Source: Rhizobium nepotum 39/7
GTDB taxonomy: Bacteria; Pseudomonadota; Alphaproteobacteria; Rhizobiales; Rhizobiaceae
NCBI RefSeq assembly: GCF_000949865.1
Contig: NZ_JWJH01000006.1
Span: 124,001 to 188,000 of the forward strand
Reading direction: 5' to 3'
DNA: 64,000 nt
This document shows, in pieces, positions 1 through 9,984 of the stretch. A program made the position numbers and the translations under genes. Below the pieces are notes generated by a model. The model worked only from the letters and a program-made list of their open reading frames with translations. It made no database searches and had not been told where the DNA came from. How positions within the stretch are numbered: the first letter of the stretch is position 1; the number at the start of each line of letters is the position of its first letter.

Positions 1-420
1 CCGGCCGGCAAACTCGTTGGCGAAAAAGTTCATGGAATGGCGCAGCAGGAAACGATGCATCTTCCAGCGCGCGATCATGCCGAAATTGCCGGCAAGCGTC
101 TGGTGCATCGTCATGGTGTGGATCGCGCCCATCAAAGGCAGCACGAAGAGCACCAGCCCGGCCATGACGATCAGATGCCAGCCCTCCTCGGCAAAAAACG
201 TCGCGCGGTCGGCCGTGGAAAGCCAGTCGACGATATTGCCGAGGAATTTGTAGAGCATGGCTTCCGCAATGGCGATGCCCATGGACATCAGGCCGAGCAG
301 CAGCAGCCACGGCCATGCGGGCTGCACATAATGCCAGACGAACCGCAAAAGCGTCTTCGGCGGCACGGATGGCGTCGAAGAGGGAAAAGGATCAAGACGT
401 TTTTCAAACCAGCCAAACAT
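1..420 (-). CDS. ABC exporter, fused permease/ATPase type, N-terminal part only
   Basis: The reading frame starts at the ATG at 420 and runs off the left edge of the window, giving about 140 residues. A GGAG ribosome site lies eight bases before the ATG. The visible part is the start of an ABC exporter transmembrane domain: a charged N-terminus (MFGWFEKRLDPF), then hydrophobic segments near residues 35-55 and 78-98, then a TMHQTLAGNF stretch and basic, amphipathic helices typical of the MsbA-like exporter fold. Known members of this family are half-transporters with a C-terminal ATPase that move lipids or drugs. The ATPase part lies outside the window, so the substrate cannot be judged. Confidence 0.75.
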   Translation of the reverse strand, partial: MFGWFEKRLDPFPSSTPSVPPKTLLRFVWHYVQPAWPWLLLLGLMSMGIAIAEAMLYKFLGNIVDWLSTADRATFFAEEGWHLIVMAGLVLFVLPLMGAIHTMTMHQTLAGNFGMIARWKMHRFLLRHSMNFFANEFAGR

Positions 421-801
421 AGGCCAAGCTCCGGCAATCAATCATCCCATCGTGAAAGGTGAGCAAACGCAAATATAGCTCACAACGGAACGAAAAAGTA
501 TCTGGATATGGCCGTGACAGCCACATGACGAATCGGAATATGGGAAACGCGGTCGAACCGCAGGTAACACCTAGGCCAGCAGTGGCACTACTGGGGCCGG
601 GAGGCGAATACGAATGTCATTTTGCATCAGAACCTCCCTAGCTGGTGTTGAAGATGTCGCCTTGTAGCGCAAAAATTAATCGTTGACCAGCCGGAAAGAC
701 ACCGAACGCGTCAGAAAAGCGCCCGATTGCGACCAATAAGGCTGAACGGGCGGAGATTACCCGCGAAGGTCTCCGCCGGTCAAAGAGCGTGGATTCGCAG
801 C
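421..801. other. intergenic stretch without a recognised gene
   Basis: This gap of about 380 bases separates two minus-strand genes. I see no convincing coding frame. The only structure is an inverted repeat (GGCGGAGA at 749-756 pairing with TCTCCGCC at 770-777, 13-base loop) just downstream of the phosphoesterase gene. It could act as a terminator, but no T-run follows it on the minus strand. A TATATT box near 473-478 on the minus strand could be the -10 of the ABC exporter gene. Confidence 0.4.
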
Positions 802-1677
802 TTACTCGGCGGCGTCCTGCGCCTGCCCGCGCTCATATTCGGCGATCAACTCGGCCATGCCGGCCTGCGTATGGCGCTTGATCTCGCGGCGATCGCTGGG
901 CTGGGGTGCGAAAGTAACGCTCAGACCCGTATCCCGCACCGTGCCGATGGCAAACGACGCGCCGGACAACATGCGCACGCCCTCGTGCAGCCACAGCGGA
1001 TCGGTAGCGAAATGCTGGCCGATGCCGACCACGACGGGAATGCCCTGCCAGTGCGACACACAATCATAGTGAATGTGACCCGCCAGAATGCCGATGACAT
1101 CATACTCGAACAGCATCTCGTCCAGAGCCTCGGTATCGGCAAAGGACAGGGATTCCCATTCTGCGTCGGGACGGTCGAAATCGAGCGCCGGTGCATGGTG
1201 CATCACCAGAAGCTTCGGCAGTTCGGGGTGGTTTTCGATTTCTTCCGCGAGCCATTCGATCTGCCCCGGCTCGAAAGCCCCGCCGACCTTGCCCGGAACG
1301 CTGGTATCCAGCACGATGACATGGATATCGGCAATCACCTGGGCGTGGTCGTAAGGGACATCCATATCCTCGGTGCGACCGAGCATGACAGGATAAAAGC
1401 CGTCGCGGCGGTCATGATTGCCGAGCGCGAAGAGCACAGGCATATCAAGCTGCGCCTCGTCCAGCAGGCGCTTGAGTTCCTCATAGCTGCCGGCATCGCC
1501 CCTGTTGGTCAGATCACCGCTGACGACGATGAATTCGGGCTGCGGCACGAGCGACTTGATCTGCGCCAGCGTATCGGCAAGGGTCGCCGAAGTATCGGAA
1601 TAAAGATCATCGTCCTGCATCTGCGGATTGCCCACATGCAGATCGGTCAGATGGACGAAATTCACCCGTTCGGACAT
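802..1677 (-). CDS. calcineurin-like metallophosphoesterase (CpdA/Icc-like)
   Basis: A 291-residue protein with the full set of dinuclear-metal phosphoesterase motifs in order: DLH (Asp12, His14), GDLTNRGD (Asp55), GNHDRR (Asn87, His88), MHHAP and GHIHYD. Its length and motif spacing fit the CpdA/Icc class, whose members hydrolyse 3',5'-cyclic AMP or related phosphodiesters in the cytoplasm. There is no signal peptide. The ATG at 1677 has an AGGAAG ribosome site seven bases upstream. It is transcribed divergently from trmL, and the 230-base gap must hold both promoters. The substrate is inferred from family only; other class III phosphoesterases share these motifs. Confidence 0.85.
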   Translation of the reverse strand: MSERVNFVHLTDLHVGNPQMQDDDLYSDTSATLADTLAQIKSLVPQPEFIVVSGDLTNRGDAGSYEELKRLLDEAQLDMPVLFALGNHDRRDGFYPVMLGRTEDMDVPYDHAQVIADIHVIVLDTSVPGKVGGAFEPGQIEWLAEEIENHPELPKLLVMHHAPALDFDRPDAEWESLSFADTEALDEMLFEYDVIGILAGHIHYDCVSHWQGIPVVVGIGQHFATDPLWLHEGVRMLSGASFAIGTVRDTGLSVTFAPQPSDRREIKRHTQAGMAELIAEYERGQAQDAAE

Positions 1678-1904
1678 GGTATCTTCCTGTTTTTGCTGCG
1701 CAGAATATCAGTCGTGAAACCGCGCCATAGCGGCTCATCCGAATGTTCGAACGGCCTGACAACCCATTTGGTTAATGGGTAGCCTGCCTGTGTGTCACCC
1801 GAATGAATACGGCGCGCTTCGAAGCGGAGTTTTCTCTGCCGCATCTGTCGCGCCCCGCCCGCCCGTGATAATCGGTCGGCCATCCCAAACGCGACGAGAA
1901 GACC

Positions 1905-2378
1905 ATGACCGATACCAGGCCCAGCATCAGGATTGCCCTTTACCAGCCCGATATTCCCGGCAATACCGGCACGATCCTGCGGCTGGCGGCCTGTCTCGGC
2001 CTTGGCGTCGATATTATCGAGCCGGCCGGTTTCGATATTTCCGACCGCAACCTGAAGCGGGCGGGCATGGATTATATTGCAGCGGCAGCGTTGACGCGCC
2101 ATGTCAGCTGGGACCGGTTCGAGGAATGGCGCGCAACCACCGGCCGCCGTCTGGTTCTCGCCTCCACCAAGGCCGCCCTGCCCTATGCGAAAATCACCTA
2201 TCGCAACGACGATATCCTGCTGTTCGGACGTGAAAGTGCTGGTGTGCCAGACCATGTGCACGAAAAGGCGGATGAGCGAATCATCATCCCGATGGTCGAG
2301 GGACAACGCTCCATCAACGTCGCCATGTCGGCGGCGATGATCACCGGCGAGGCTTTGCGCCAGACGGCATGGTCTTAA
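1905..2378 (+). CDS. trmL: tRNA (cytidine(34)-2'-O)-methyltransferase TrmL
   Basis: A 157-residue SPOUT-class methyltransferase, the usual length for TrmL. It has the N-terminal YQPDIPGNTG motif, FGRESAGVP in the middle, and the SINVAMSAAM segment near the C-terminus that forms the knotted SAM-binding site. Known TrmL enzymes methylate the ribose of the wobble base of tRNA-Leu isoacceptors. The protein is a single compact domain without extensions, as expected. It stands alone between the phosphoesterase (divergent) and the Na/Pi cotransporter (170 bases downstream). Confidence 0.92.
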   Translation: MTDTRPSIRIALYQPDIPGNTGTILRLAACLGLGVDIIEPAGFDISDRNLKRAGMDYIAAAALTRHVSWDRFEEWRATTGRRLVLASTKAALPYAKITYRNDDILLFGRESAGVPDHVHEKADERIIIPMVEGQRSINVAMSAAMITGEALRQTAWS

Positions 2379-2550
2379 CCGCCATTTTTAACGCCATTTT
2401 TTCCGGCAAATACATAAATTGACCGTTTTTGCTTCAAAACTGACGCAACTCGGCCTGTACCCGAGGCGCTCAGGCTCTTATACTGATTAGCCGGACAATA
2501 AAAATCGTGCTCGCCGGAACCGTCCGCTGGCGGGTGTGAGGAGACGTCGC

Positions 2551-4203
2551 ATGCAATCCACCATTGTCATCGTCAACCTTCTCGGCGCGGTCGCGCTGCT
2601 GCTCTTCGGTCTGTCGCAGGTCAAGGACGGTGTTAACCGCGCCTTCGGCATGAAACTCAGAAGCGTTCTGGCGACCGGCACCCAGAACGGACCCCGTTCC
2701 TTCCTTTCCGGCTTCTTTGCCACCGTCGCGCTGCAAAGTTCGACGGCGACGGCGCTGACCGTCGCCTCCTTCGCCGAACGTGATCTCATCAAGCCGCGCA
2801 TGGCGCAGGTCGTGCTGCTTGGCGCCAATGTCGGCACCGCCGTCACCGCATGGATCGTTGCTGCCGGCGTGGAATGGCTGTCGCCGCTTTTGATCCTGTC
2901 GGGCATCGTGCTCAAAAAGGGCAGCTCCAATGCCAGACAAGGCGGCGGAACGGCACTGATCGGCATCGGCCTGATGCTCCTGTCGCTGCATCTGTTGAGC
3001 GGCGCGACCGAACCGATGCGCGCCTCGCCCGCTCTCGGCGTCTTCATCGGCCTGCTCGACGGCGCATGGCCCGTCGCGCTGATCTTCTCCGCCGTGCTGG
3101 CCTTCGTGTCGTCTTCCAGCCTCGCCGTCGTGGTGCTGATCCTGTCGCTTGCCGCCACCGGCACGCTGTCCGCCGGCCTCATCATCGTCCTCATTCTGGG
3201 CGCCAATCTCGGCGGCGCCATTCCGCCGGTCATCGCCACGCTGTCCGGTCCGGCTTCGGCGCGGCGCATCACCATCGGCAACCTTGTCGTGCGCACCATC
3301 GGCTGCCTCATCGCCATGCCGCTCGCCTCTTATGGCGCAACGCTTTTGCAGCAATTGCCGCTTTCGCCCGCGAAATTGCCTGTTGATGCGCATCTCATCT
3401 TCAATGTCATTCTGGCGGCGCTTGCCTGGCCGTTCTCCGGCCTCATATCCGACCTGATGGCAAAACTGGTGCCGGGCGATCCGAAGACCGACGACGACCT
3501 GAACTTCCTCGATCAGCAGGCGTTGGGCACGCCTGTTGTGGCGCTGGCCAATGCCACCCGTGAGGTATTGAGTGTCGGCGACGCCATCGAACGCATGCTG
3601 ATCCGCGCCGAAAACGCCTTCAAGCACAATGATCTCGCGCCGCTTGCCGAAATCACCCTGCTTGAAAAGAAAGTCGACCGCCGCCAGCAGGAGGTGAAGG
3701 TCTACCTCTCCCAGCTCGGCCGCAAGGGCCTCACCGACGAGGATGCCCGCCGCTCGATCGCCATCATCGATTACGCGATCAATCTCGAACATATCGGCGA
3801 CATCATCGAAAAGGGCATTTGCGAGCAAATCCGCAAGAAGGTGCTGAACAGCTTCAAATTTTCCGACGACGGTTATGAGGAATTAAAGACGCTGTTCGAC
3901 ATGACCATCGAAAATCTGCGGGCGGCCCAGAGCATTCTGGTAACCGGCGATTTCGATCTCGCCCGCCGGCTGATGGAAAGCAAGGTGGATATACGCCGCC
4001 TCGAAAAACAGTCCTCCAACCGCCATCTGGAGCGGCTGCGCGACGGGCTGACGGAAAGCATGCAGACCAGCTCGCTGCATCTCGACATGCTGCGCGATTT
4101 GAAGCGCATCAACGCCCATATCGTTTCGGTAGCGCATCCCATTCTGGACGAAAGCGGCGTGCTGATCGAAAGCCGCCTGCGTTACGCCGAACCTCGTGCT
4201 TAA
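2551..4203 (+). CDS. Na+/phosphate cotransporter with C-terminal PhoU-like domain (NptA/YjbB family)
   Basis: A 550-residue membrane protein. The first 310 residues or so hold two PNaS repeats, each with the family's Gln-Ser-Ser or Ser-Ser-Ser motif (LQSSTATALT and VSSSSLAVVV), set among hydrophobic segments. Residues about 335-540 are helical and charged and resemble PhoU, as in bacterial NptA/YjbB proteins. Members move inorganic phosphate with sodium; E. coli YjbB works mainly as an exporter. I start it at the ATG at 2551 because GAGGAG lies seven bases upstream; an earlier in-frame codon at 2536 overlaps that ribosome site. A TATACT box near 2480 could be its -10. No PHO box is visible upstream. 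Confidence 0.88.
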   Translation: MQSTIVIVNLLGAVALLLFGLSQVKDGVNRAFGMKLRSVLATGTQNGPRSFLSGFFATVALQSSTATALTVASFAERDLIKPRMAQVVLLGANVGTAVTAWIVAAGVEWLSPLLILSGIVLKKGSSNARQGGGTALIGIGLMLLSLHLLSGATEPMRASPALGVFIGLLDGAWPVALIFSAVLAFVSSSSLAVVVLILSLAATGTLSAGLIIVLILGANLGGAIPPVIATLSGPASARRITIGNLVVRTIGCLIAMPLASYGATLLQQLPLSPAKLPVDAHLIFNVILAALAWPFSGLISDLMAKLVPGDPKTDDDLNFLDQQALGTPVVALANATREVLSVGDAIERMLIRAENAFKHNDLAPLAEITLLEKKVDRRQQEVKVYLSQLGRKGLTDEDARRSIAIIDYAINLEHIGDIIEKGICEQIRKKVLNSFKFSDDGYEELKTLFDMTIENLRAAQSILVTGDFDLARRLMESKVDIRRLEKQSSNRHLERLRDGLTESMQTSSLHLDMLRDLKRINAHIVSVAHPILDESGVLIESRLRYAEPRA

Positions 4204-4206
4204 AAC

Positions 4207-4482
4207 CTAGTCTGCCGAAGGAAGCCGCCGCATGGTGAACTCGATGCGGTCACCTTCCAGCTGTCGCCAGCTTTCCACTTCCGTCCAATAGGCGGCCTTT
4301 GGAAAGCTGTCGAACCATTCCCGCGCCTTGGCGCGGGCTTCGTCACGGCTGAGACAGAAGGTCTGCCGCACGAACATGCCGTCGCGTTTCTGGTCGCCGC
4401 CAGCGCTTTCACGCTCCCTGCGGTGATTGGCTATCCTGCGCTTCAGCCCGTCGAGGGGCGGCGGTCCGGCAAATTTCGTCAT
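4207..4482 (-). CDS. conserved hypothetical protein, 91 residues
   Basis: A small basic cytoplasmic protein with no signal peptide or membrane segment. It has an Arg-rich stretch (LKRRIANHRRERE) and a C-terminal half with aromatic and charged residues (EWFDSFPKAAYWTEVESW). I do not recognise a family. The ATG at 4482 is preferred over an upstream GTG at 4500 because AGAGGTG sits correctly before it. The stop lies four bases past the end of the convergent Na/Pi cotransporter gene, so the pair has almost no intergenic space. Codon use matches its neighbours. Confidence 0.6.
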   Translation of the reverse strand: MTKFAGPPPLDGLKRRIANHRRERESAGGDQKRDGMFVRQTFCLSRDEARAKAREWFDSFPKAAYWTEVESWRQLEGDRIEFTMRRLPSAD

Positions 4483-4611
4483 GATATTCACCTCTGGCAC
4501 CTACATCGATAAAGATAGTATCCGCATGTGAACTTGGCGAGTCGAAATTGTGCGCAAGGCCTGCACCTGCTAGACGCGACAGTGAATCGACTTCACCTAA
4601 GGAGACTATGC

Positions 4612-5523
4612 ATGGAACGGCCATCCTTGCCGAAGGGCTTGCCCGAGGACATCGAAGACAAGAAGGCCGCCGCCCAGGCATGGTTCCAGCATCTGCGCGA
4701 CACCATCGTCGCCTCCTTCGAAACCCTTGAAAACGAACTGACCGGCCCGCTCGCCGATCAGGAGCCGGGGCGATTCGTGCAAAAAGACTGGCTGCGCGAC
4801 AATGGCGAGGGCGGCGGTGGCAGGATGTCGATGATGGAAGGCCGCGTCTTCGAAAAGGTCGGCGTCCACACCTCCACCGTCTATGGCGAATTCTCGCCGG
4901 AATTCCGCCAGCAGATACCGGGTGCTGAAGAAGACCCGCGTTTCTGGGCCTCGGGCATTTCGCTGATCGCCCACCCCGTCAATCCAAACGTACCGGCCGT
5001 GCATATGAACACCCGCATGGTCGTCACCACCAGCCACTGGTTCGGCGGCGGTGCGGATCTGACACCGGTTCTCTGTCGCCGGCGGACGGAACAGGACCCG
5101 GATACCCAGCTTTTCCACCGCGCCTTCGAGATCACCTGCAACCGCCACCCCGTCGCCGATTATCCGCGATACAAGACGTGGTGCGACGACTATTTCTTCC
5201 TGAAGCACCGCAACGAGCCGCGCGGCACCGGCGGCATCTTCTTCGACTGGCTGCATCCCGAGGAAGAAAAAGGCGGCTGGGACGCCAATTTCACCTTCGT
5301 GCAGGATGTCGGCCGGGCCTTTAATCTGGTCTATCCGAAAATCGTGCGGTCCAATTTCAACCAGCTATGGACGGAAGAGGACCGCGACGAGCAGCTCATC
5401 CGGCGTGGCCGCTACGTGGAGTTCAACCTGCTTTACGATCGCGGCACGATCTTCGGTCTCAAGACCGGCGGCAATGTCGAATCGATCCTGTCCTCCCTGC
5501 CGCCCGTGGTCCGCTGGCCTTGA
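4612..5523 (+). CDS. hemF: oxygen-dependent coproporphyrinogen III oxidase
   Basis: A 303-residue protein of the normal HemF length. Family signatures are present: the MNTRMV and [11 protein letters not shown] segments near the middle, [13 protein letters not shown] motifs after it (here [13 protein letters not shown]), and [19 protein letters not shown] near the C-terminus. HemF carries out oxidative decarboxylation of two propionates of coproporphyrinogen III in aerobic haem synthesis in the cytoplasm. The ATG at 4612 has AAGGAG seven bases upstream, and this decides the start over longer frames. The gene stands alone. I see no clear FNR or Irr site in the 110 bases upstream. Confidence 0.95.
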   Translation: MERPSLPKGLPEDIEDKKAAAQAWFQHLRDTIVASFETLENELTGPLADQEPGRFVQKDWLRDNGEGGGGRMSMMEGRVFEKVGVHTSTVYGEFSPEFRQQIPGAEEDPRFWASGISLIAHPVNPNVPAVHMNTRMVVTTSHWFGGGADLTPVLCRRRTEQDPDTQLFHRAFEITCNRHPVADYPRYKTWCDDYFFLKHRNEPRGTGGIFFDWLHPEEEKGGWDANFTFVQDVGRAFNLVYPKIVRSNFNQLWTEEDRDEQLIRRGRYVEFNLLYDRGTIFGLKTGGNVESILSSLPPVVRWP

Positions 5524-5645
5524 AAGACCTCACGCAAATTTGACGCACATCGACCATTTGGTCGCAAATAGCGCAAATTAGGACTTATCGAAAAATCGGG
5601 GCAATGATAGTCTCCTCCTGCAGACGTACTGGAGGAGCTATCGTC

Positions 5646-5912
5646 ATGATTACTTCGAACAGCATGCCTATATCTGCTTCCGCGCAGGAAGCGCTGCATT
5701 CCATAGATACCCCTGATTTGATCGACCGCCTGGCAGCGGAAATGCGTGCCGCCGGTGATCGCGAACTGCCGCATTCCTTTTATGTCGAACAGGTAAAACG
5801 CGTCCTTGCCGGAAAAACGGTAAAGCGTGCGGACAACGACGAAATACCCCGTACAAAAATCCCGGCAGCCGGCACATCCTCTGTTTTCCAGTGCTGGGCA
5901 ATGCCTGAATAG
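5646..5912 (+). CDS. hypothetical protein, 88 residues
   Basis: A small protein without a recognisable domain. The ATG at 5646 follows GGAGGAG with good spacing, which supports real translation from here rather than from the 5604 codon. The N-terminal half is helical and acidic (ALHSIDTPDLIDRLAAEMRA) and the middle contains a basic stretch (KRVLAGKTVKRAD). It resembles the many short orphan proteins of Rhizobiaceae, but I cannot assign a function. A 10-bp perfect hairpin follows at 5977-6008. Confidence 0.55.
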   Translation: MITSNSMPISASAQEALHSIDTPDLIDRLAAEMRAAGDRELPHSFYVEQVKRVLAGKTVKRADNDEIPRTKIPAAGTSSVFQCWAMPE

Positions 5913-5976
5913 GGGCCTGAATAAGCTCGACGGACGCCGCTCTGGAACATAAGCGGCGAACGTTCGTTTCTTGTCG

Positions 5977-6008
5977 GAGGGACAGCAGGCAATTGCAGGC
6001 TGTCCCTC
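5977..6008 (+). terminator. hairpin between two small genes, possible terminator
   Basis: GAGGGACAGC at 5977-5986 pairs perfectly with GCTGTCCCTC at 5999-6008 around a 12-base loop. No T-run follows, so termination strength is uncertain. It lies just before the ribosome site of the DUF1059 gene, so it could instead affect that mRNA's 5' end. Confidence 0.4.
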
Positions 6009-6032
6009 ATTCTAAAACAGGGAGGCAAGACC

Positions 6033-6218
6033 ATGAGACTGTTTGAATGCGGAACGCTTGTGCCCGGCTGCGCCTGGCACACCCGCGCAGATGACGACGC
6101 GGAAGTCGTGCGCCGCACTGTGGAACATATGCGATCAGCCCACGGCGAAACCATCATCCGCGAGAACATGATCGAAAACATCAAATCCCGCATCCGCGAC
6201 GAGGCAAATGCGGCCTGA
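6033..6218 (+). CDS. DUF1059 domain small protein
   Basis: A 61-residue protein that is almost entirely one DUF1059 domain: the CGTLVPGCAW motif (two cysteines near residues 6 and 13), then a helical region with RRTVEHMRSAHG. The cysteine pair and the short length are typical of the family, whose function is unknown. GGGAGGC lies eight bases before the ATG. It is convergent with the cca gene, 26 bases away. Confidence 0.75.
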   Translation: MRLFECGTLVPGCAWHTRADDDAEVVRRTVEHMRSAHGETIIRENMIENIKSRIRDEANAA

Positions 6219-6244
6219 GCCGCAACGCCGCCGCCGCTGCGACT

Positions 6245-7501
6245 TCAATTCTCCAGCATATCCTTCAGCCGGGCGGTCAGCGCTGCCCGGTCGAGCGAGA
6301 AATTGACATCGATCCACTTTTCCTCAAGGCTTTTCAGCACTTCGCCCACCCTCGGACCGGCCTCGATACCGGCTGCCATCACGTCGGCGCCGCTGAGCGG
6401 GAAGCCCGGCTTGTGGAATTTTTCCGCTCTCGTCAGCAGGGTCGAAAGACGCGCAACTTTCTGCATGGCTGTCTCGCCAGCCGAAAGGTCGGCGCGGGCC
6501 GAGGCAAGCGCCAGTTTCAGCCTCGTCTTCACACCTTGGACGCCCTGCCGGTAAAGCAGCCGGTCAAGTGCCGTCTCCTTCATTTCGGGATCGATGACCG
6601 GAGCGGAAGCCCAGTGGGCAAGAGAACTCGCTTCGGCCTTCGACAACCTCAGCCGCGTCGCAAGCGCCGCCAGCCTGTCCTTGTCCGGCGGCACCATGGC
6701 GGCAAGCCGCAACATCGGGTCCACGGCCCAGCCTAGAGACTGTTCAGTCGCCACCAGCCCGTGAATGGCGTCGATGCCCCATTTTTCCGTCTCGGGCAGG
6801 ATTTCCGTCAGAACGCCCGATTGCCGCATCCACAGGAGAGCGCGGGAAGGATCGCGTGCGGAAAGCAGCTTTTTCAGCTCGCTCCAGACCCGCTCGGCAG
6901 ACAGCGTCCCAAGCTTGTCCTTGGCCCGCGCGCTGGCGCGCAAACCATCGGCATCGGGACGACCGGAACCATAATGGGCAAAAAAGCGGAAGAACCGCAG
7001 AATCCGCAGGTAGTCTTCCGAAATCCGCATCGCGGCATCGCCGATGAAGCGCACCGTGCCGGTTTCGATGTCCGGAAGACCATCGATGAGGTCGATGATC
7101 TCGCCCTTCTCATCCGCATAAAGGGCGTTGATGGTGAGATCCCGCCGCTCGGCGTCGGTTTGCCAGTCGGTGCCGAAAGCCACCTGCGCATGACGGCCAT
7201 TGGTCTCGACGTCGCGGCGAAGCGTCGTCACCTCGAAACCTTCGCCATCGATCACCAGCGTTACCGTGCCGTGCTCGATGCCTGTTGGCACTGCCTTGAT
7301 GCCCACCGCCTTTGCCCGTTCCATCACGACATCGGGGGTAAGCGTCGTCGCCATGTCGACATCGACAACCGGCAGGTCCATCAACGCATTACGCACGGCG
7401 CCGCCGACGATCCGCACCTCGCCGCCATCGGCGTTCAGAAGCGCGAAGATGCGCTTCAGCGCCGATTTTTCGAACCAGTCCCGCCCGGCAAGGCTGCTCA
7501 T
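6245..7501 (-). CDS. cca: CCA tRNA nucleotidyltransferase / poly(A) polymerase family
   Basis: A 418-residue class II nucleotidyltransferase. The head domain shows GGAVRNAL and the VDVDMAT metal-binding DxD near residue 45, followed by the LRRDVETNGRHA and RRDLTINALY motifs that read the incoming nucleotide, then an RNA-binding helical region. It adds or repairs the 3' CCA end of tRNA. The ATG at 7501 overlaps the stop of the upstream NUDIX gene in an ATGA, so the two are translationally coupled. A longer frame reaching 7552 would overlap that gene by more than 50 bases and is unlikely. It is the last gene of the DUF1285-NUDIX-cca operon. Confidence 0.92.
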   Translation of the reverse strand: MSSLAGRDWFEKSALKRIFALLNADGGEVRIVGGAVRNALMDLPVVDVDMATTLTPDVVMERAKAVGIKAVPTGIEHGTVTLVIDGEGFEVTTLRRDVETNGRHAQVAFGTDWQTDAERRDLTINALYADEKGEIIDLIDGLPDIETGTVRFIGDAAMRISEDYLRILRFFRFFAHYGSGRPDADGLRASARAKDKLGTLSAERVWSELKKLLSARDPSRALLWMRQSGVLTEILPETEKWGIDAIHGLVATEQSLGWAVDPMLRLAAMVPPDKDRLAALATRLRLSKAEASSLAHWASAPVIDPEMKETALDRLLYRQGVQGVKTRLKLALASARADLSAGETAMQKVARLSTLLTRAEKFHKPGFPLSGADVMAAGIEAGPRVGEVLKSLEEKWIDVNFSLDRAALTARLKDMLEN

Positions 7502-8136
7502 AAATAAAACCTCTCGTAAATCGTTCGCACGATGCCCGCCGTAATGCCCCAAATGTAGCGTTCGCCATAGGGCATTTCGTAGAAAAACCGCTCCTTCCCC
7601 TGAAAGATGCGGCTGCCGCGCCCGTGGTTGGCCGGGTCCATCAGGAAGGACAGCGGCACTTCGAAAACCTCATCGACCTCAGTGGGATTGAGCGTCAGGT
7701 CAAATCCGGGACGAACGACCGACAATACCGGCTTGATGCGAAAACCGGTCCCGGAAATATAGTCCGGCAGGCGTCCCACCGTTTCCACGAAAGACCGCGA
7801 AAGCCCGATCTCCTCCTCCGTCTCCCGAAGGGCCGCCTCTTCCGGCGTGCGGTCCTCGGCATCGATGCCGCCGCCTGGAAAGGAAATCTGGCCGGAATGC
7901 TTGCGCAGCGTTGCGGTGCGCTGGGTAAAGATCACCCGCGCTTCGTTGCCGTCGTCGATGACAGGCACCAGCACGGCGGCATCCTTCAGCCTGATCCCGT
8001 TTCCCGAAAGCACCACGCCCGGATTGAGCACATGGTCGCCATTCTCGCGCTCCGCCACGCCCTCGCCTTCCTCCAGCACCCGGCGGCGGAAGTCAGCGGC
8101 GGTGAAAGCCTTGAGACCCGTTGTCGTCATAGTCAT
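7498..8136 (-). CDS. NUDIX hydrolase, CoA pyrophosphatase (NudL-like)
   Basis: A 212-residue protein with a complete NUDIX box in its middle (starts GGGIDAEDRTPEEA and ends RETEEEIGL), preceded by QISFPGG, the arrangement seen in the CoA pyrophosphatase subgroup. These enzymes split CoA and its derivatives into 3',5'-ADP and 4'-phosphopantetheine, using Mg or Mn. The start ATG shares an ATGA overlap with the DUF1285 gene and its stop overlaps the cca start, so all three genes are coupled. Family function is well established; the exact substrate here is inferred. Confidence 0.85.
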   Translation of the reverse strand: MTMTTTGLKAFTAADFRRRVLEEGEGVAERENGDHVLNPGVVLSGNGIRLKDAAVLVPVIDDGNEARVIFTQRTATLRKHSGQISFPGGGIDAEDRTPEEAALRETEEEIGLSRSFVETVGRLPDYISGTGFRIKPVLSVVRPGFDLTLNPTEVDEVFEVPLSFLMDPANHGRGSRIFQGKERFFYEMPYGERYIWGITAGIVRTIYERFYL

Positions 8137-8762
8137 TGCGAAAGCCGTTCCAGTTCATTGGCGGGCATCACCGGAAAAATTACCCCGCCCGAGCGCACGG
8201 CGAACATATCGACACCATCCACTTCGATCACTTCGCCGAGTGCTGCGAGATCATACATCACCGCCCGCGAGACCAATGCCTCCAGCCTGCCGCGCACCAG
8301 CAGATAGGGTTTCAACTCGCGGTTCTCACCGAAAATCTCAAAGCGCAGCGGGTGCTCCGGCCCCGCCTCCACCACATCGCCGACATTGGTGCGGAAGGTC
8401 AGCAGCGGCTCGCCATCCTCTTCGCCCGCCGTCACCTTCATTTCCACAGCGACGAAAGGCGCATCCACGACCCGGATGCCGACTTTTTCCACAGGAGTTA
8501 CGAGATAGGTCCTGCCGTCTTCGTCCTTGCGCAGAACCGTGGAAAACAACCGCACGAGCGGCGCCCTGCCGATGGGCGTGCCGAGATAGAACCATGTGCC
8601 GTCGGCGCGGATTTCCATGTCGAGATCGCCGCAAAAGGGGGGATTCCAGCGTTCCACCGGGGCCGGTCCACGTTTGGCGTCACCGGTCTGCTCGGAGGCC
8701 CGGGAGATCATCGCCGCCAGCCCCGCCGCATCGCCTGCCGAATTTATCGTCTCCGCTGCCAT
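8133..8762 (-). CDS. DUF1285 domain protein
   Basis: A 209-residue cytoplasmic protein recognised as DUF1285 by its PPFCGDLDMEIRADGTWFYLGTPIGR motif region (residues about 45-70) and the beta-rich body that follows (LVTPVEKVGIRVVDAPFVAVEM). The N-terminal 30 residues are low-complexity and Ala-rich. Its function is unknown. It is the first gene of the minus-strand operon with the NUDIX and cca genes, and is divergent from the MoxR operon. The same pairing with a CoA pyrophosphatase and cca is common in alphaproteobacteria, from general knowledge. Confidence 0.85.
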   Translation of the reverse strand: MAAETINSAGDAAGLAAMISRASEQTGDAKRGPAPVERWNPPFCGDLDMEIRADGTWFYLGTPIGRAPLVRLFSTVLRKDEDGRTYLVTPVEKVGIRVVDAPFVAVEMKVTAGEEDGEPLLTFRTNVGDVVEAGPEHPLRFEIFGENRELKPYLLVRGRLEALVSRAVMYDLAALGEVIEVDGVDMFAVRSGGVIFPVMPANELERLSQ

Positions 8763-8937
8763 ATTCGAGTCTCGCTTTGCCGATAAGGAAATACTAAGTC
8801 ACGACATAGTCATTCGAATGGCGCTTGTCAGCGGCCAAGAGAGCAATAAGCTATATGCAGCGCAAAATCCGACCCGGCCGGCAGCCATGGAGACCGGGGT
8901 TGGGATGGGACAGCGGCGAAGGTATCAGGAGAGCGAC

Positions 8938-9948
<1,011 letters not shown>

Positions 9949-9984
9949 AAGACGCGTGCCTAACCTTTCGCGAAAGGAGTGCCT

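Noticed and set aside
459..641. Possible 60-residue ORF in the first intergenic gap
   Set aside because: No ribosome site, no recognisable composition, and low similarity to real rhizobial coding sequence.
2470..3828. Long open frame on the minus strand opposite the Na/Pi cotransporter
   Set aside because: It is a shadow of the plus-strand gene. Its translation is rich in Arg, Gly, Asp and His with no family pattern, as expected from the high GC content.
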